Positions 18,351 through 27,484 of a stretch of 33,585 bases of DNA are shown here, piece after piece. Origin of the DNA: RBG-16-66-20 sp035499575 (GTDB lineage Bacteria > Pseudomonadota > Gammaproteobacteria > Burkholderiales > SG8-39); the NCBI GenBank assembly GCA_035499575.1, contig DATJYN010000150.1, positions 1 through 33,585 on the forward strand, read 5' to 3'. Under the pieces are notes generated by a model. The model was not told where the DNA came from. It searched no databases and saw only the letters and a list, made by a program, of their open reading frames with translations. Position 1 is the stretch's first letter, and each line of letters opens with the position of its first letter. A program made the translations under genes and the position numbers.

Positions 18351-21300
18351 TGCACGCGGGCGCCGCCGACCGGACCCGCGGCCACGTATTCGGCGATGTA
18401 CTGCAGCAGCTCAGCTTCCGGATAGGGCTTGCCGAGGAATATGTTGACGCCGAGGGACGCCGCCTGGCTGCGGTGCTTGTCCGCCGTGCGCGACGAGATG
18501 ATGATGATCGGGATCTCGCGCGTGCGCGGGTCAGCGCGCAGGTTGCGTGTGAGGTCGAAACCGTCCATGCGCGGCATTTCGATGTCGACGAGCATCACCG
18601 TCGGGAGCAAGTTCTTCACCTGCTCGAGCGCGTCTACCCCGTCCTTGGCTGTCACCACCTGGTAGCCCTCGCGCTCGAGCAGGCGCGAGGTCACCTTGCG
18701 CACGGTGAGCGAGTCGTCGACCACCATCACCACCGGCGCCGCGGCGGCAGGTTGCGCGGGCGCAGGCACCGCGGCAACGCGTTCGCGCTGCGACAGCAGC
18801 ACCGGATTGACGATCAGCACGATGCGGCCGTCGCCGAGCACCGTGGCCCCCGATACGCCGGGAGCGCGCGCAAGCTGGGGGCCGATGTTCTTCACGACGA
18901 TTTCGTAGTTGCCGATCAGCTCGTCGACGTGCAACGCAATGCGCTGGATGCCGCTGCGCAGCAGCAGCACCGAACCGTAGGATTGCGCTTCGGCGGCGCC
19001 CGCCAGGCCGAGCAGCCCGCCCAGGTAGTGCAGCGGGTAGGTCCTGTCCTGGAAGGTGACAGCCGATTTCCCGTAGAGCTCCGCGACCGCCTCCGCCTTG
19101 AGCCGCAGCACCTGCTCCACCATCGCCGAGGGCAGCGCTAACACCTCCTGTCCGGCGCGCACCAGCACGGCCTGCGTAACGGCGAGGGTAAGCGGCAGGT
19201 ACAGGGTAAAGGTCGTGCCCTGCCCGCGCTTCGAGGCGATATCGATGCGCCCGCCAATCGCCGTCACCTCGTTGCGCACCACGTCCATGCCGACGCCGCG
19301 GCCGGCGAGTTCGGTGACGGACTCCGCCGTCGACAGGCCCGAAGCGAACACCAGCTGCATGCGCTCCTGCTCGCTCAGCTGGCGATCGAGCGGAAGCAGG
19401 CCTTTCGCGGCCGCGCGGCTCTGCAGCTCGTCCAGGTCGAGGCCGGCGCCGTCATCGGCGACGATCAGCGCGATTTCATTGCTCTCCTGCCGCAGCGTCA
19501 CGCTTATCCGGCCGGCCTCGGGCTTGCCCGCGGCGGTGCGCGCGCCGGGAGCTTCCAGCCCGTGCGCGACGGCGTTCCTCAACAGGTGGTCCAGCGGCGC
19601 GCCGATGCGCTCAAGCACGCTGCGATCGAGCTCGATCTCGGCGCCTTCGATCGCCAGTTCGGCCTTCTTGTCCAGGTCGCGCGCGCTTTGGCGCACGACG
19701 CGGAACAGCCGCTCGTTCAGGTTCGAGAACGGCACCGCGCGCATGCGCATCAGGTCCTCCTGCACCGACCGGTTGGTGCGCGCCTGCTGCAGCAGCGCCG
19801 CGTCGGTTTCGCCGACATTGCGCGTCAGTCCCTGCTGGATGGAAACGACGTCGTTCAGGCTCTCCGCCATCAGGCGCGTGAGCTCCTGCAGGCGCGTGTA
19901 GCGGTCGAATTCCAGCGGATCGTAGTCGCGGCCGCGCTCCTCGACCACCGACAGGCGCGACTGCATCTGGCTGTCGGCCTGCACCTCGACCTCGCGCAAT
20001 TGGCCGCGCAGCCGCGCGATGCTCTCGCCGAGGTCGGCGAGCGATTGCCGGATCACGCGCAATTCGCCTTCGATCCGCGAGCGCGCGATCGCCACTTCGC
20101 CGGCTTCGTTGATCAGCTGGTCGAGCGTATCGGCGTTGACCCGCAGCACCGCCGCCGGGCTGGGCAGCGGAGCCTCGGCGGCGCGGGCCGGCGCGGGCGC
20201 CTGCGCGACCGGTGCGCCGGGCGCCACGGCTGCAACGGGCAGGGCTTCCTGCAGTTGCTTTAGGCCCGCCTGCATCCGCTCCACTTCGAGGCTCAGCCGG
20301 TCCATGGAGTTCTCGAGCCACTCGAACAGCTCCGCGGAAAACTGTCCGGCGGCGACCGCCTCTTCGATGCGACTCTCCATCAGGTGGGTCAGCTCACCCA
20401 GCCGGATCGCGCCCGCCATGCGCGAGCTTCCCTTGAAGGTATGCAGCGACCGCTGCAGCGACTGCATGACCACCGCGTCGGCGGGATTGGCTTTCCAGTC
20501 GCGCAGATCGGCGCCGATCAGCGGCACCAGCGTTTCGGCTTCCTCCAGGAACACCGGCATCAGCTGCTCGTCCACGTCGTCGCGCACGACGCGCTGATCC
20601 TTGACCACGGCGGGGGTCGGCATCGACCTGGTGATCTCGACAGGCGGCGGGGTTGCTTTCAGGCGCGCCACGAGCGCGCCCAGCGCCGCCGCTTCCTGCG
20701 CGCCCGCGGCGGGCGGCTCGCGCCGCCGGACCGCACCGACCATCGCGTCCAGCCGCCCGATCGCCGATTGCACTACCCCGGCATCCGCCGCCTGCGTCTG
20801 CCGCGCGAACGGCACCCATTGCTCCAGGGCACCGGCCAGGTCGGCAATCTCCGTGAAGCCCGCGGTACGCGAACTGCTGCCCAGCGTATGCGCGGCCCGC
20901 ATCAGCTCCTGCGGGACCTCGCTGCCGGGCGCTGCGCCCCAGCGCTTGCCCTCTGTCCGAAGCATGGCCGCGTGCGCCGCCGCTTCGGCCACGTAGATCT
21001 CGAAGAATTGCTTCGGCACGCGCAGCGCGCCGATGGCGACCTCGTCGGGTTCTTCCAACTTGGGCGCTGCGGCCCGAGGCAGCTCGACCCCACGCAGCGC
21101 CTGCGCGCGCGTCACCAGGTCGCCGGGAGCAATCTCGCCGGCCAGCGTGCCCGCCTGGAGTTCGCCCACCCAGGAGGAGAACGACCTGCCGGCGGCATCG
21201 ATCAGGTCGAGCAGGTCCCCGGTCGCGGCGCGCTTCTCCTTCAGCCAGAGGTTCATCACCTGCTCGATTTCCCAGGCCACCTCGCCCAGGTCCATCAGGC

Positions 21301-23308
21301 CGACCATGCGCCCGCTGCCCTTGAGCGTGTGGAATCCGCGCCGGATGGTGGTCAATGCTTCGACGTCGTCCGCGTGTGCCCGTGCAGCCGGAACGCTGGC
21401 GCCGATGTTCTTCAGCACCTCGACCGCTTCCTCGAGGAAGACGCCGAGCAATTCCTGGTCGACGCCGCCGCGCGCCTTGGCCGGTGCGGGTGCGGGTGGG
21501 TGCGCAGGCGGGGGCTGGACGACGCGCTCCATCTTCGCCGTTACGTCCACCGGCTTCGCGCCGGGCATCTTTTTCTGTAGCGCGGACCGGGTCAGCTTGA
21601 TGGTGCTGTCCGGAAGCGCCGTTATCTCCGTATGCCGCTCGAATCGCGAGAAAAAAAGCTCGACGGCATCGCGCGCCGGCTCGCGTCCGCGCAGGCAGGG
21701 GTCGAGGAAGAAGCCGAGGCTGGAGAGCCCCTCCGCGATGTGGTCCATGTCGTCGACCGCCATTGCGTAGCCGGGTTTCTCGCACTGCGCGATCATGACC
21801 TCGCAAACCGCCAGCGCCTGCGCGGCGCGCTGGAAGCCGAGCACCACGAGCGCGCCGTGGATCTGGCGCAGGTAGGGCTTCAGCGCATGCAGCGTGTTGC
21901 GCTTGTCGGCGTCGCGCGAGAAAGCGTCGAGCACCTGTTCGACGTGCTGCAGGTTGGTGAGGATCTGCTTGGCGACCTGCGCGCGCAACTGCAACGCGCC
22001 GATCTGCTGCAATAGCTCGGGGCGCAGGCCGGGCGGCGGCTCGTCCGTCGCCTTGCCCTGGGCGGAATCGAGCAGCCAGCCGCCCATGATCACGATCTGC
22101 AGGTCGAGGTCGTCGGGCGGGCTGGTGAAATGGTCGATGATGTTTTCCACCAGCAGGAACGCCGCCGCCATCTCGATGACCATGAACTGGTTCTGCCGCG
22201 GGCATGGATCGGGCAGGTGCTTGGTGACCAGCGCGATGGCTTCGAGCAGCTTGAGCAGGTGCTGGTTGCCGAGCTCGGCCGCCTTCGCCCGGAAGGAGGC
22301 GACCAGGTCGCGGAAGCGCGCCGCCGCCTTCTGCTCGCCGGACACATAGCGCTCCCAGGCGGTCTTGAGCGCGTCGAGGCGCGAATGCATGTTGTAGAGC
22401 GCGTGTTCGAGCCATTCCAGGTCGAATTCCACCGTGCCGTCGAACGCGGACGGCTGGGTGTTCTGGCTCTCGAGGTGATAGAGCTGCCTGATTTCGCGGA
22501 TCAGCGGCGTCGTGACGTTGCATTTCACGATCGCATACAGCATCTCGCGCAGCAGGCTCTCGTTCACCGTCTCGGCGCCCTCGCGCATCTGGCGCTCGAT
22601 CTTGTTGCCGAGCGCCTTGGCCGCCGCGAGCCACTCGGCGTCGGCCGCCTTCTCGATCGACTCGACGAACCCGGTGGCAACCCACCAGATCGCCTGTGGC
22701 GGCGGCATCTGCGCGGCGACCTGGTGCAGCGCGTCCAGCGCCTGGCGCATTTCCTTCAGGCCCGCGGACGAGCCGCGCAGCCAGGCCAGCAGGCCGCGCT
22801 GGAACAGCGCGCGTTGCGCCTGGATGTAGGCCGGCAGTTCTTCCGCAGGCAGGGTTTTCGCGGCTGGATGCGCGGGCGCCTGAGGCGCAAGGTCAGGGAA
22901 GAAGAGGTCGCGCTCCGAGCTGTCGAGCTTGCCCTGTAAAGAGGACAGCTCGCGGTACGCCGGAAACAACCGCAGGGGCTCGTTCGGCTGCCCGCGCTCC
23001 AGCCCATCGACGAATTCCCTGAGCGCCTGCACCGCGCGGTCGATCACCGCCAGCGCACCGCGCGCCGGCGCCGACTCGCCGCGCGCCGGCATGCTGGCCT
23101 CGATGGCCTCGCTCATGCGCGTCGCGCCGGCCAGCCCGACCATGCGCAGCGCCCCGCTCACCTGGTGCAGGTGGTCCGAGCAAATGCCCAGCGCTGCGGC
23201 ACTCGCCGGCTCGGCCGCGACCTTGGCGATATGGTCGCGCACCACCGTCAGCGCCTGGTTGACCTCCGGCGCGATCCAGGACAGCAGCGTGGCGTTGGCG
23301 CTTCCCAT
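18347..23308 (-). CDS. pilL: Type IV pilus chemosensory hybrid histidine kinase (PilL/ChpA, CheA-like)
   Basis: A 1653-residue CheA-like kinase controlling twitching motility. Four histidine phosphotransfer modules keep a His: a divergent one at H48 (LHQVSGALRMVG), H660 (FHTLKGSGRMVG), H807 (AAHTLGSSSRTAG) and H956 (LHTFKGSSRMAG). A fifth, near residue 481, has Arg at the His position. Then come the dimerisation helices, the ATPase domain (N1245 in LLRNAVAHGLE, DDGAGLD, GRGVGMDVV), a CheW-like domain with AVTQAVLVRAGQEV, and a C-terminal receiver with Asp1575 (VDIEMPRMDG). PilJ activates it through PilI; it phosphorylates PilG and PilH. It is smaller than the ChpA of Pseudomonas, which has more phosphotransfer modules. 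The ATG lies seven bases after pilJ. Confidence 0.95.
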   Translation of the reverse strand: MGSANATLLSWIAPEVNQALTVVRDHIAKVAAEPASAAALGICSDHLHQVSGALRMVGLAGATRMSEAIEASMPARGESAPARGALAVIDRAVQALREFVDGLERGQPNEPLRLFPAYRELSSLQGKLDSSERDLFFPDLAPQAPAHPAAKTLPAEELPAYIQAQRALFQRGLLAWLRGSSAGLKEMRQALDALHQVAAQMPPPQAIWWVATGFVESIEKAADAEWLAAAKALGNKIERQMREGAETVNESLLREMLYAIVKCNVTTPLIREIRQLYHLESQNTQPSAFDGTVEFDLEWLEHALYNMHSRLDALKTAWERYVSGEQKAAARFRDLVASFRAKAAELGNQHLLKLLEAIALVTKHLPDPCPRQNQFMVIEMAAAFLLVENIIDHFTSPPDDLDLQIVIMGGWLLDSAQGKATDEPPPGLRPELLQQIGALQLRAQVAKQILTNLQHVEQVLDAFSRDADKRNTLHALKPYLRQIHGALVVLGFQRAAQALAVCEVMIAQCEKPGYAMAVDDMDHIAEGLSSLGFFLDPCLRGREPARDAVELFFSRFERHTEITALPDSTIKLTRSALQKKMPGAKPVDVTAKMERVVQPPPAHPPAPAPAKARGGVDQELLGVFLEEAVEVLKNIGASVPAARAHADDVEALTTIRRGFHTLKGSGRMVGLMDLGEVAWEIEQVMNLWLKEKRAATGDLLDLIDAAGRSFSSWVGELQAGTLAGEIAPGDLVTRAQALRGVELPRAAAPKLEEPDEVAIGALRVPKQFFEIYVAEAAAHAAMLRTEGKRWGAAPGSEVPQELMRAAHTLGSSSRTAGFTEIADLAGALEQWVPFARQTQAADAGVVQSAIGRLDAMVGAVRRREPPAAGAQEAAALGALVARLKATPPPVEITRSMPTPAVVKDQRVVRDDVDEQLMPVFLEEAETLVPLIGADLRDWKANPADAVVMQSLQRSLHTFKGSSRMAGAIRLGELTHLMESRIEEAVAAGQFSAELFEWLENSMDRLSLEVERMQAGLKQLQEALPVAAVAPGAPVAQAPAPARAAEAPLPSPAAVLRVNADTLDQLINEAGEVAIARSRIEGELRVIRQSLADLGESIARLRGQLREVEVQADSQMQSRLSVVEERGRDYDPLEFDRYTRLQELTRLMAESLNDVVSIQQGLTRNVGETDAALLQQARTNRSVQEDLMRMRAVPFSNLNERLFRVVRQSARDLDKKAELAIEGAEIELDRSVLERIGAPLDHLLRNAVAHGLEAPGARTAAGKPEAGRISVTLRQESNEIALIVADDGAGLDLDELQSRAAAKGLLPLDRQLSEQERMQLVFASGLSTAESVTELAGRGVGMDVVRNEVTAIGGRIDIASKRGQGTTFTLYLPLTLAVTQAVLVRAGQEVLALPSAMVEQVLRLKAEAVAELYGKSAVTFQDRTYPLHYLGGLLGLAGAAEAQSYGSVLLLRSGIQRIALHVDELIGNYEIVVKNIGPQLARAPGVSGATVLGDGRIVLIVNPVLLSQRERVAAVPAPAQPAAAAPVVMVVDDSLTVRKVTSRLLEREGYQVVTAKDGVDALEQVKNLLPTVMLVDIEMPRMDGFDLTRNLRADPRTREIPIIIISSRTADKHRSQAASLGVNIFLGKPYPEAELLQYIAEYVAAGPVGGARVQ

Positions 23309-23315
23309 CAGGCTC

Positions 23316-25433
23316 TCAGTTCAGCTTGAAGCCGGCCACGGAGTTCTTCAGGCCATCGGCGAGGGCCGTGAGGCGCGCCGCGGAACCGGCCGTCTTCTTC
23401 GTGCCCTCGGTGGTGAGCTGCGTGACCGCCAGAATCGCCTTCATGTTTGCCGCGACCTTCGCGGCGGACGCCGCCTGCTGCTGCGTGGCGTTCGAGATCG
23501 AGCCGATCAGCTCGGCCAGCCTCCCCGACACCTGCCCGATCTCGCGCAGCGCGTCGCCCGCTTCGTCGGCCACCTTGGCGCCGTCCACCACGCCGCGGGT
23601 GCTGCGTTCCATCGCCTCGACCGCATCCTGGGTATCGCGCTGGATGCTCTTCACGATCGCGCCGATGTGCTTGGTCGCCTCGCCCGAACGTTCGGCCAGG
23701 CGCTGCACCTCCTCGGCGACCACCGTGAAGCCGCGCCCCGCCTCGCCTGCAGAGGCCGCCTGGATCGCGGCGTTCAGCGCCAGCACGTTGGTCTGTTCGG
23801 TGATGTCCGAGATCAGCTGCACGATTTCGCCGATCTCCTGCGAACTCTCGCCCAGCCGCTTGATGCGCTTGGAGGTCTCCTGGATCTGCTCGCGGATGTC
23901 GTTCATGCCGCGGATCGCGTTCTGCACGGCTCCGGTGCCCTTCTCCGCGGCCTGCAGCGAGGTCTTCGCCACGCCGGCGGAATCGTTCGCGCTTTTCGAC
24001 ACTTCCTGCATCGTCACCGTCATCTGGGCGATCGACTGGCTGGTTCCCTGGATCTCCACGGCCTGGCTCTGCGCCGCCTGCAGCAGCTGGCTGGTGACCG
24101 CCTCGGCTTCCTGCGTGGCTGCCGTCACCTGCTGCGCGGCGCTGGTGATGCCGGTCACCAGGCGGCGCAATTCGTCGACCGTGTAGTTGATCGAATCGGC
24201 GATCGCGCCGGTCACCGCCTCGGTCACCTTGGCGCGCACCGTGAGGTCGCCGCCCGCGAGGTTGCCGATCTCGTCTAGCAGCTGCAGGATCGCCTCCTGG
24301 TTGTCCTTGTTCTGCTTTTCGCTTTCCGCGGCGCGGCGCCGGCTGTCGTCGAGGTATACGCGGCCGATCAGGAACAGCAACACGAGCGCGAAGGCGCCCA
24401 GCACCACCAGCGCGATGAAGTTGTAGCGCCGCTTGCCGAGGTCCTGTTCGAAGGCGTCGCCGAGTTTCTCCGCGGCCTGCAGCAGCGCTTCGCTGTCGTT
24501 GAACATCTCGAACGACGCACGCTTGGCGCCGACCAACCGCGCCTGGTTGCCGAGGATGCTGTTCACGGCTTTCTGGTACTCGGCGAAGCCGGTCTGCAGC
24601 TCGGCGAGTTTGGCGCGCATGTCGCTGTCTTCGACGCGCGCGATGCGCTGCGTCGGGCTGCCCTGCAGCAGGCCCTGCAAGGTGTCGCGGAAGGTGTTGG
24701 TGTCCTTGCCGAGAAGGAACGCCACTTCCGGGTCGACGATGTTTTCCGCCAGCATGGTATTCGCGTTCTTCGCCATCCGTTGCGTCATCATCGTCAGCTG
24801 CGAGGCGATGGCGTTCTGGCGCGCCGAGCCGCCGCTTTGCACGCTCATCGCCGCAATCTCGTCGGCGATTTCCTGCAGCGACTGGTTGGTGTTGTTGATC
24901 GCGCGCACGGCGCTGCCGAGCGCAACCAGGTTCTTCTCCTCCTCGAGCACCAGGCCGGCGTTGCGGTCGGTCTTCGCCCATTCCGTGTTCAGCGCGTCCA
25001 GCGCGGGCCGCACCGCCGCCGGCGCCGCCGGCAGGCCAACGACCGCATCGCCGGCGTCCAGCAGCTTGATCAGCTTCTCGAAATCGTCGCGGCTGCTGCG
25101 CAGCTGCTTGAAGGCCTCCTGGCTGCCGCGCGAGGCCAGCTGCGCCGCCTTGGCGAGCCGCTGCGACAGCATGCGGATCTTGCCGACTGCCGCGACATAG
25201 GCCGTGCCGAAGGTCCCCTGGCGTGCGTCGATGACGACGACGACCACGCTCGCAAGCAGCACGAACACCAGGATGCCGATCAGGATCTGCAACTGCTGCG
25301 CCGACTGCAGGCGCCCGAGCAGGGGCAGGCCGGCCGGCGGCGCATCGGGGGCAGCGGCCCGGATTTTCGATTTTTCGGGGTTGCCGCCGCGCTTGCCGAA
25401 CGGAAGCTTGAGCGAGCCTAGTTTGAGTGCCAT
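23316..25433 (-). CDS. pilJ: Type IV pilus methyl-accepting chemotaxis protein PilJ
   Basis: A 705-residue chemoreceptor. It has a lysine-rich cytoplasmic N-terminus, membrane helix one at about 48-68, a periplasmic sensor region at about 69-337, helix two at about 338-358, a HAMP-like linker, and a long signalling coiled coil whose hairpin tip (EQTNVLALNAAIQAASAGEA, about 546-565) is the standard CheA/CheW-contact site. The sensor region has two PilJ-type motifs, MLSQRLAKAA near 88-97 and MTQRMAKNAN near 216-225, which look like repeats of the PilJ N-terminal domain. It passes surface or ligand signals to PilL through PilI. The upstream gene encodes a secreted binding protein rather than pilI, with only ten bases between them. 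Confidence 0.95.
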   Translation of the reverse strand: MALKLGSLKLPFGKRGGNPEKSKIRAAAPDAPPAGLPLLGRLQSAQQLQILIGILVFVLLASVVVVVIDARQGTFGTAYVAAVGKIRMLSQRLAKAAQLASRGSQEAFKQLRSSRDDFEKLIKLLDAGDAVVGLPAAPAAVRPALDALNTEWAKTDRNAGLVLEEEKNLVALGSAVRAINNTNQSLQEIADEIAAMSVQSGGSARQNAIASQLTMMTQRMAKNANTMLAENIVDPEVAFLLGKDTNTFRDTLQGLLQGSPTQRIARVEDSDMRAKLAELQTGFAEYQKAVNSILGNQARLVGAKRASFEMFNDSEALLQAAEKLGDAFEQDLGKRRYNFIALVVLGAFALVLLFLIGRVYLDDSRRRAAESEKQNKDNQEAILQLLDEIGNLAGGDLTVRAKVTEAVTGAIADSINYTVDELRRLVTGITSAAQQVTAATQEAEAVTSQLLQAAQSQAVEIQGTSQSIAQMTVTMQEVSKSANDSAGVAKTSLQAAEKGTGAVQNAIRGMNDIREQIQETSKRIKRLGESSQEIGEIVQLISDITEQTNVLALNAAIQAASAGEAGRGFTVVAEEVQRLAERSGEATKHIGAIVKSIQRDTQDAVEAMERSTRGVVDGAKVADEAGDALREIGQVSGRLAELIGSISNATQQQAASAAKVAANMKAILAVTQLTTEGTKKTAGSAARLTALADGLKNSVAGFKLN

Positions 25434-25443
25434 GGTCTTCCCC

Positions 25444-26574
25444 TTATCTCAGGAACTTGCCGTCGTGGCCGATGATCGTCAGGTCGACGAATTTCGAGCC
25501 GGCGTGATTGGTCGGCGAATAGCTGACGAAGAATCCGCCCAGGTCGACGTCGCGCATCTTCTCCATCTCGCCAATGAAGGTCTCGCGCGTCAGGTTCTTG
25601 CCTGCGCGCTTCAGGCCCTCGACGAACACCTTGGCGACGAGGAAGCCCTCGATCGCGCCGAAGTCGTAGTCCTTGATGCCGGCCTTTGCCGAGAGCGTCT
25701 GGTATTCCCTCACCACCGGCACCGCGGCCCCCCACGGATAGGGCACCACCTGCGAGATGGCGACGCCGGCGCCTTCCTTGCCGAGCGCGTTCGCCAGCGC
25801 CTTGCTGCCGACGAAGGAGACGTTGTAGAACGTCGCTGCACTGCCGGCCTTCTTCATCTGGCGGATGAATTCCGCACACGAAGTGTAGGCGCTGATCATC
25901 ACCACCGCATCGGGCTTGGCAGCGAGGATCTTCGCCACCGCATCTTCCACCTTGATCGTGTTGCGCTCGACCGTGCCCAGCGCGGAAATCTTCATGTTGC
26001 GTTTCTGCGTGGCGATCTCCACGCCCTTCAGGCCGGCCTGGCCGTAGGCGTCGTTCTGGTAGAACACGGCGATGTTCTTGCCGCCGGTGGACACCACCTG
26101 CTCGACGATCTTGTCGGTCTCGTCGTAATAGCTGGCGCGCACGTGGAATATATAGCGGTTGAACGGCACCCGCAGCGCCTCGGCGCCGGTGAAGGGACCG
26201 ACGAAGGGCACCTTCGCCTCGGTGAACACCGGCACTGCCGGCACGCTGGTCGGCGTGCCGACGTAGCCGATCAGCGCGAACACCTTGTCCTGCTCGATCA
26301 GCTTCTTGGTGTTCGGCACCGTGCGCGCGGGCTCGTAACCGTCGTCCAGCGTGAGCAGTTCGATCTTCCGGCCGCTGACCCCGCCACGCTCGTTCACGTA
26401 GTCCAGGTAGGCCTTGATGCCGTTGCGCATCTGGATGCCGAGCTGCGCCGCCGGCCCGGTGAGCGCGACTGATTGTCCGAGCAATATCTTGTCGCTGGTG
26501 ACGCCCGGGCTGCCCTGGGCGCCGGCGAGCGCCGGCAGCACGATGGCCAACGCAAATGCTGCAATGCGGTTCAT
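25444..26574 (-). CDS. HAAT-family periplasmic substrate-binding protein inside the pil chemosensory operon
   Basis: A 376-residue periplasmic binding protein (LivK-like, type I fold). The first 19 residues are a Sec signal peptide, with likely cleavage after Ala19 (LAGAQG) and no lipobox Cys. The mature protein has SDKILLGQSVALTGPAAQLG, FALIGYVGTPTSVP, GKNIAVFYQNDAYGQAGLKG and KPDAVVMISAYTSCAEFIRQ, all normal for this family. The ATG at 26574 has an AAGGAGA ribosome site. It lies between pilI (23 bases upstream) and pilJ (10 bases downstream), with no permease or ATPase gene beside it; the only Liv genes in the window are over 20 kb away and have their own binding protein. This suggests it supplies ligand information to PilJ rather than to a transporter. 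The ligand is unknown. Confidence 0.93.
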   Translation of the reverse strand: MNRIAAFALAIVLPALAGAQGSPGVTSDKILLGQSVALTGPAAQLGIQMRNGIKAYLDYVNERGGVSGRKIELLTLDDGYEPARTVPNTKKLIEQDKVFALIGYVGTPTSVPAVPVFTEAKVPFVGPFTGAEALRVPFNRYIFHVRASYYDETDKIVEQVVSTGGKNIAVFYQNDAYGQAGLKGVEIATQKRNMKISALGTVERNTIKVEDAVAKILAAKPDAVVMISAYTSCAEFIRQMKKAGSAATFYNVSFVGSKALANALGKEGAGVAISQVVPYPWGAAVPVVREYQTLSAKAGIKDYDFGAIEGFLVAKVFVEGLKRAGKNLTRETFIGEMEKMRDVDLGGFFVSYSPTNHAGSKFVDLTIIGHDGKFLR

Positions 26575-26597
26575 GAGCCTCTCCTTCTGTTCATCAC

Positions 26598-27104
26598 TTA
26601 CATTCCGACCGACAGGAAATCCGGGTGCTGCACCAGCTGCGGCAGGTCGAGCTCCTTCCAGCGCCTGCCTTCGCCGTCTTCGTACTCGGCCCTCGCCCAT
26701 GCCGCGGGCGCGCCTGTAGTAACGCTGCGCAAGCCCGCCGCGTTGTGCAGCCCGAGCGAACGATCGACAAGCAATGCGGCCCCGAGCCGGAAGCGTTCGC
26801 TCACCAGCAGCAGGCGCCGCTGGTCGGTGAGCGCCGCCGGGCTGCCGCCGAGAAACGCGGCAAAATCCACCACGCTGCAGAGATTGCCGCGAACGTTGGC
26901 GACGCCCTTGAACCAGGGCCGCGTCAGCGGCACGGCGGAGATCGGCGGTACCGGGATCACCTCGCCCGCATCGCCGAGATCCACCAGCCAATTCTCGCCG
27001 CCGACCAGGATGCCCAGCTTGGACGCGCCGCCGGCGCGTTCGGCGTTGCGCAGGCGCTCCGCGAGGTCGCGCTGGTAATCCCGCAGCGAGATCCGTTCAG
27101 CCAT
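26598..27104 (-). CDS. pilI: Type IV pilus CheW-like coupling protein PilI
   Basis: A 168-residue soluble CheW-domain protein. Segments include SKLGILVGGENWLVDLGDAG, the strand-turn motif WFKGVANVRGNLCSVVDFAA typical of CheW proteins, and LLLVSERFRLGAALLVDRSL. It should link the receptor PilJ to the kinase PilL in the signalling array. Its ATG overlaps the pilH stop by one base (TGATG), so the two are translationally coupled. In the usual cluster pilJ follows directly; here a binding-protein gene is inserted 23 bases after the pilI stop. Confidence 0.93.
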   Translation of the reverse strand: MAERISLRDYQRDLAERLRNAERAGGASKLGILVGGENWLVDLGDAGEVIPVPPISAVPLTRPWFKGVANVRGNLCSVVDFAAFLGGSPAALTDQRRLLLVSERFRLGAALLVDRSLGLHNAAGLRSVTTGAPAAWARAEYEDGEGRRWKELDLPQLVQHPDFLSVGM

Positions 27105-27469
27105 CAGCCGAGCGCGGAAATCTTGGCGAGCAGGTCGGCCTGCACCACGGGCTTGACGATGTAGTCGCGCGCTCCCTGGCGCATGCCCCAGACCTTGTCG
27201 GTCTCCTGCCCCTTGCTGCTGCAGATGATGACCGGGATGTGCTTGGTGGTGGCGTCGTTCGCCAGCGTGCGCGTCGCCTGGAAGCCGTTCTGACCCGGCA
27301 TCACCACGTCCATCAGCACCAGGTCCGGCTTGACCTGCTTCACTTTGGCGATGCCTTCCTCAGCGCTCGCAGCCGTGGTGACGGCGAAGCCGTTCTTCGA
27401 CAGCAGCCCGCTCAGGTACTCGCGGTCGGTCGGGGAGTCGTCGATGACCAGGACTTTGCTAATCGGCAT
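27104..27469 (-). CDS. pilH: Response regulator PilH
   Basis: A 121-residue single-domain receiver. The acidic pocket is Asp10-Asp11, the phosphoryl site is Asp54 in VLMDVVMPGQNGFQ, and the conserved Lys is Lys106 in YIVKPV. The segment SSKGQETDKVWGMRQGARDY is characteristic of PilH. The ATG at 27469 is preceded by AAAGGAA; an upstream TTG at 27484 would add five residues. PilH balances PilG in control of pilus extension and retraction, perhaps as a phosphate sink. It overlaps pilI by one base and follows pilG by 15 bases. Confidence 0.94.
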   Translation of the reverse strand: MPISKVLVIDDSPTDREYLSGLLSKNGFAVTTAASAEEGIAKVKQVKPDLVLMDVVMPGQNGFQATRTLANDATTKHIPVIICSSKGQETDKVWGMRQGARDYIVKPVVQADLLAKISALG

Positions 27470-27484
27470 GAAATTTCCTTTCAA

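Noticed and set aside
20384..22939. Several long frames on both strands within pilL
   Set aside because: All are shadows of one continuous PilL frame that carries phosphotransfer, ATPase, CheW and receiver motifs.
25444..26991. Longer N-terminus of the pil-operon binding protein reaching 26991
   Set aside because: It would run through pilI in another frame; the ATG at 26574 has a strong ribosome site and is followed at once by a signal peptide.
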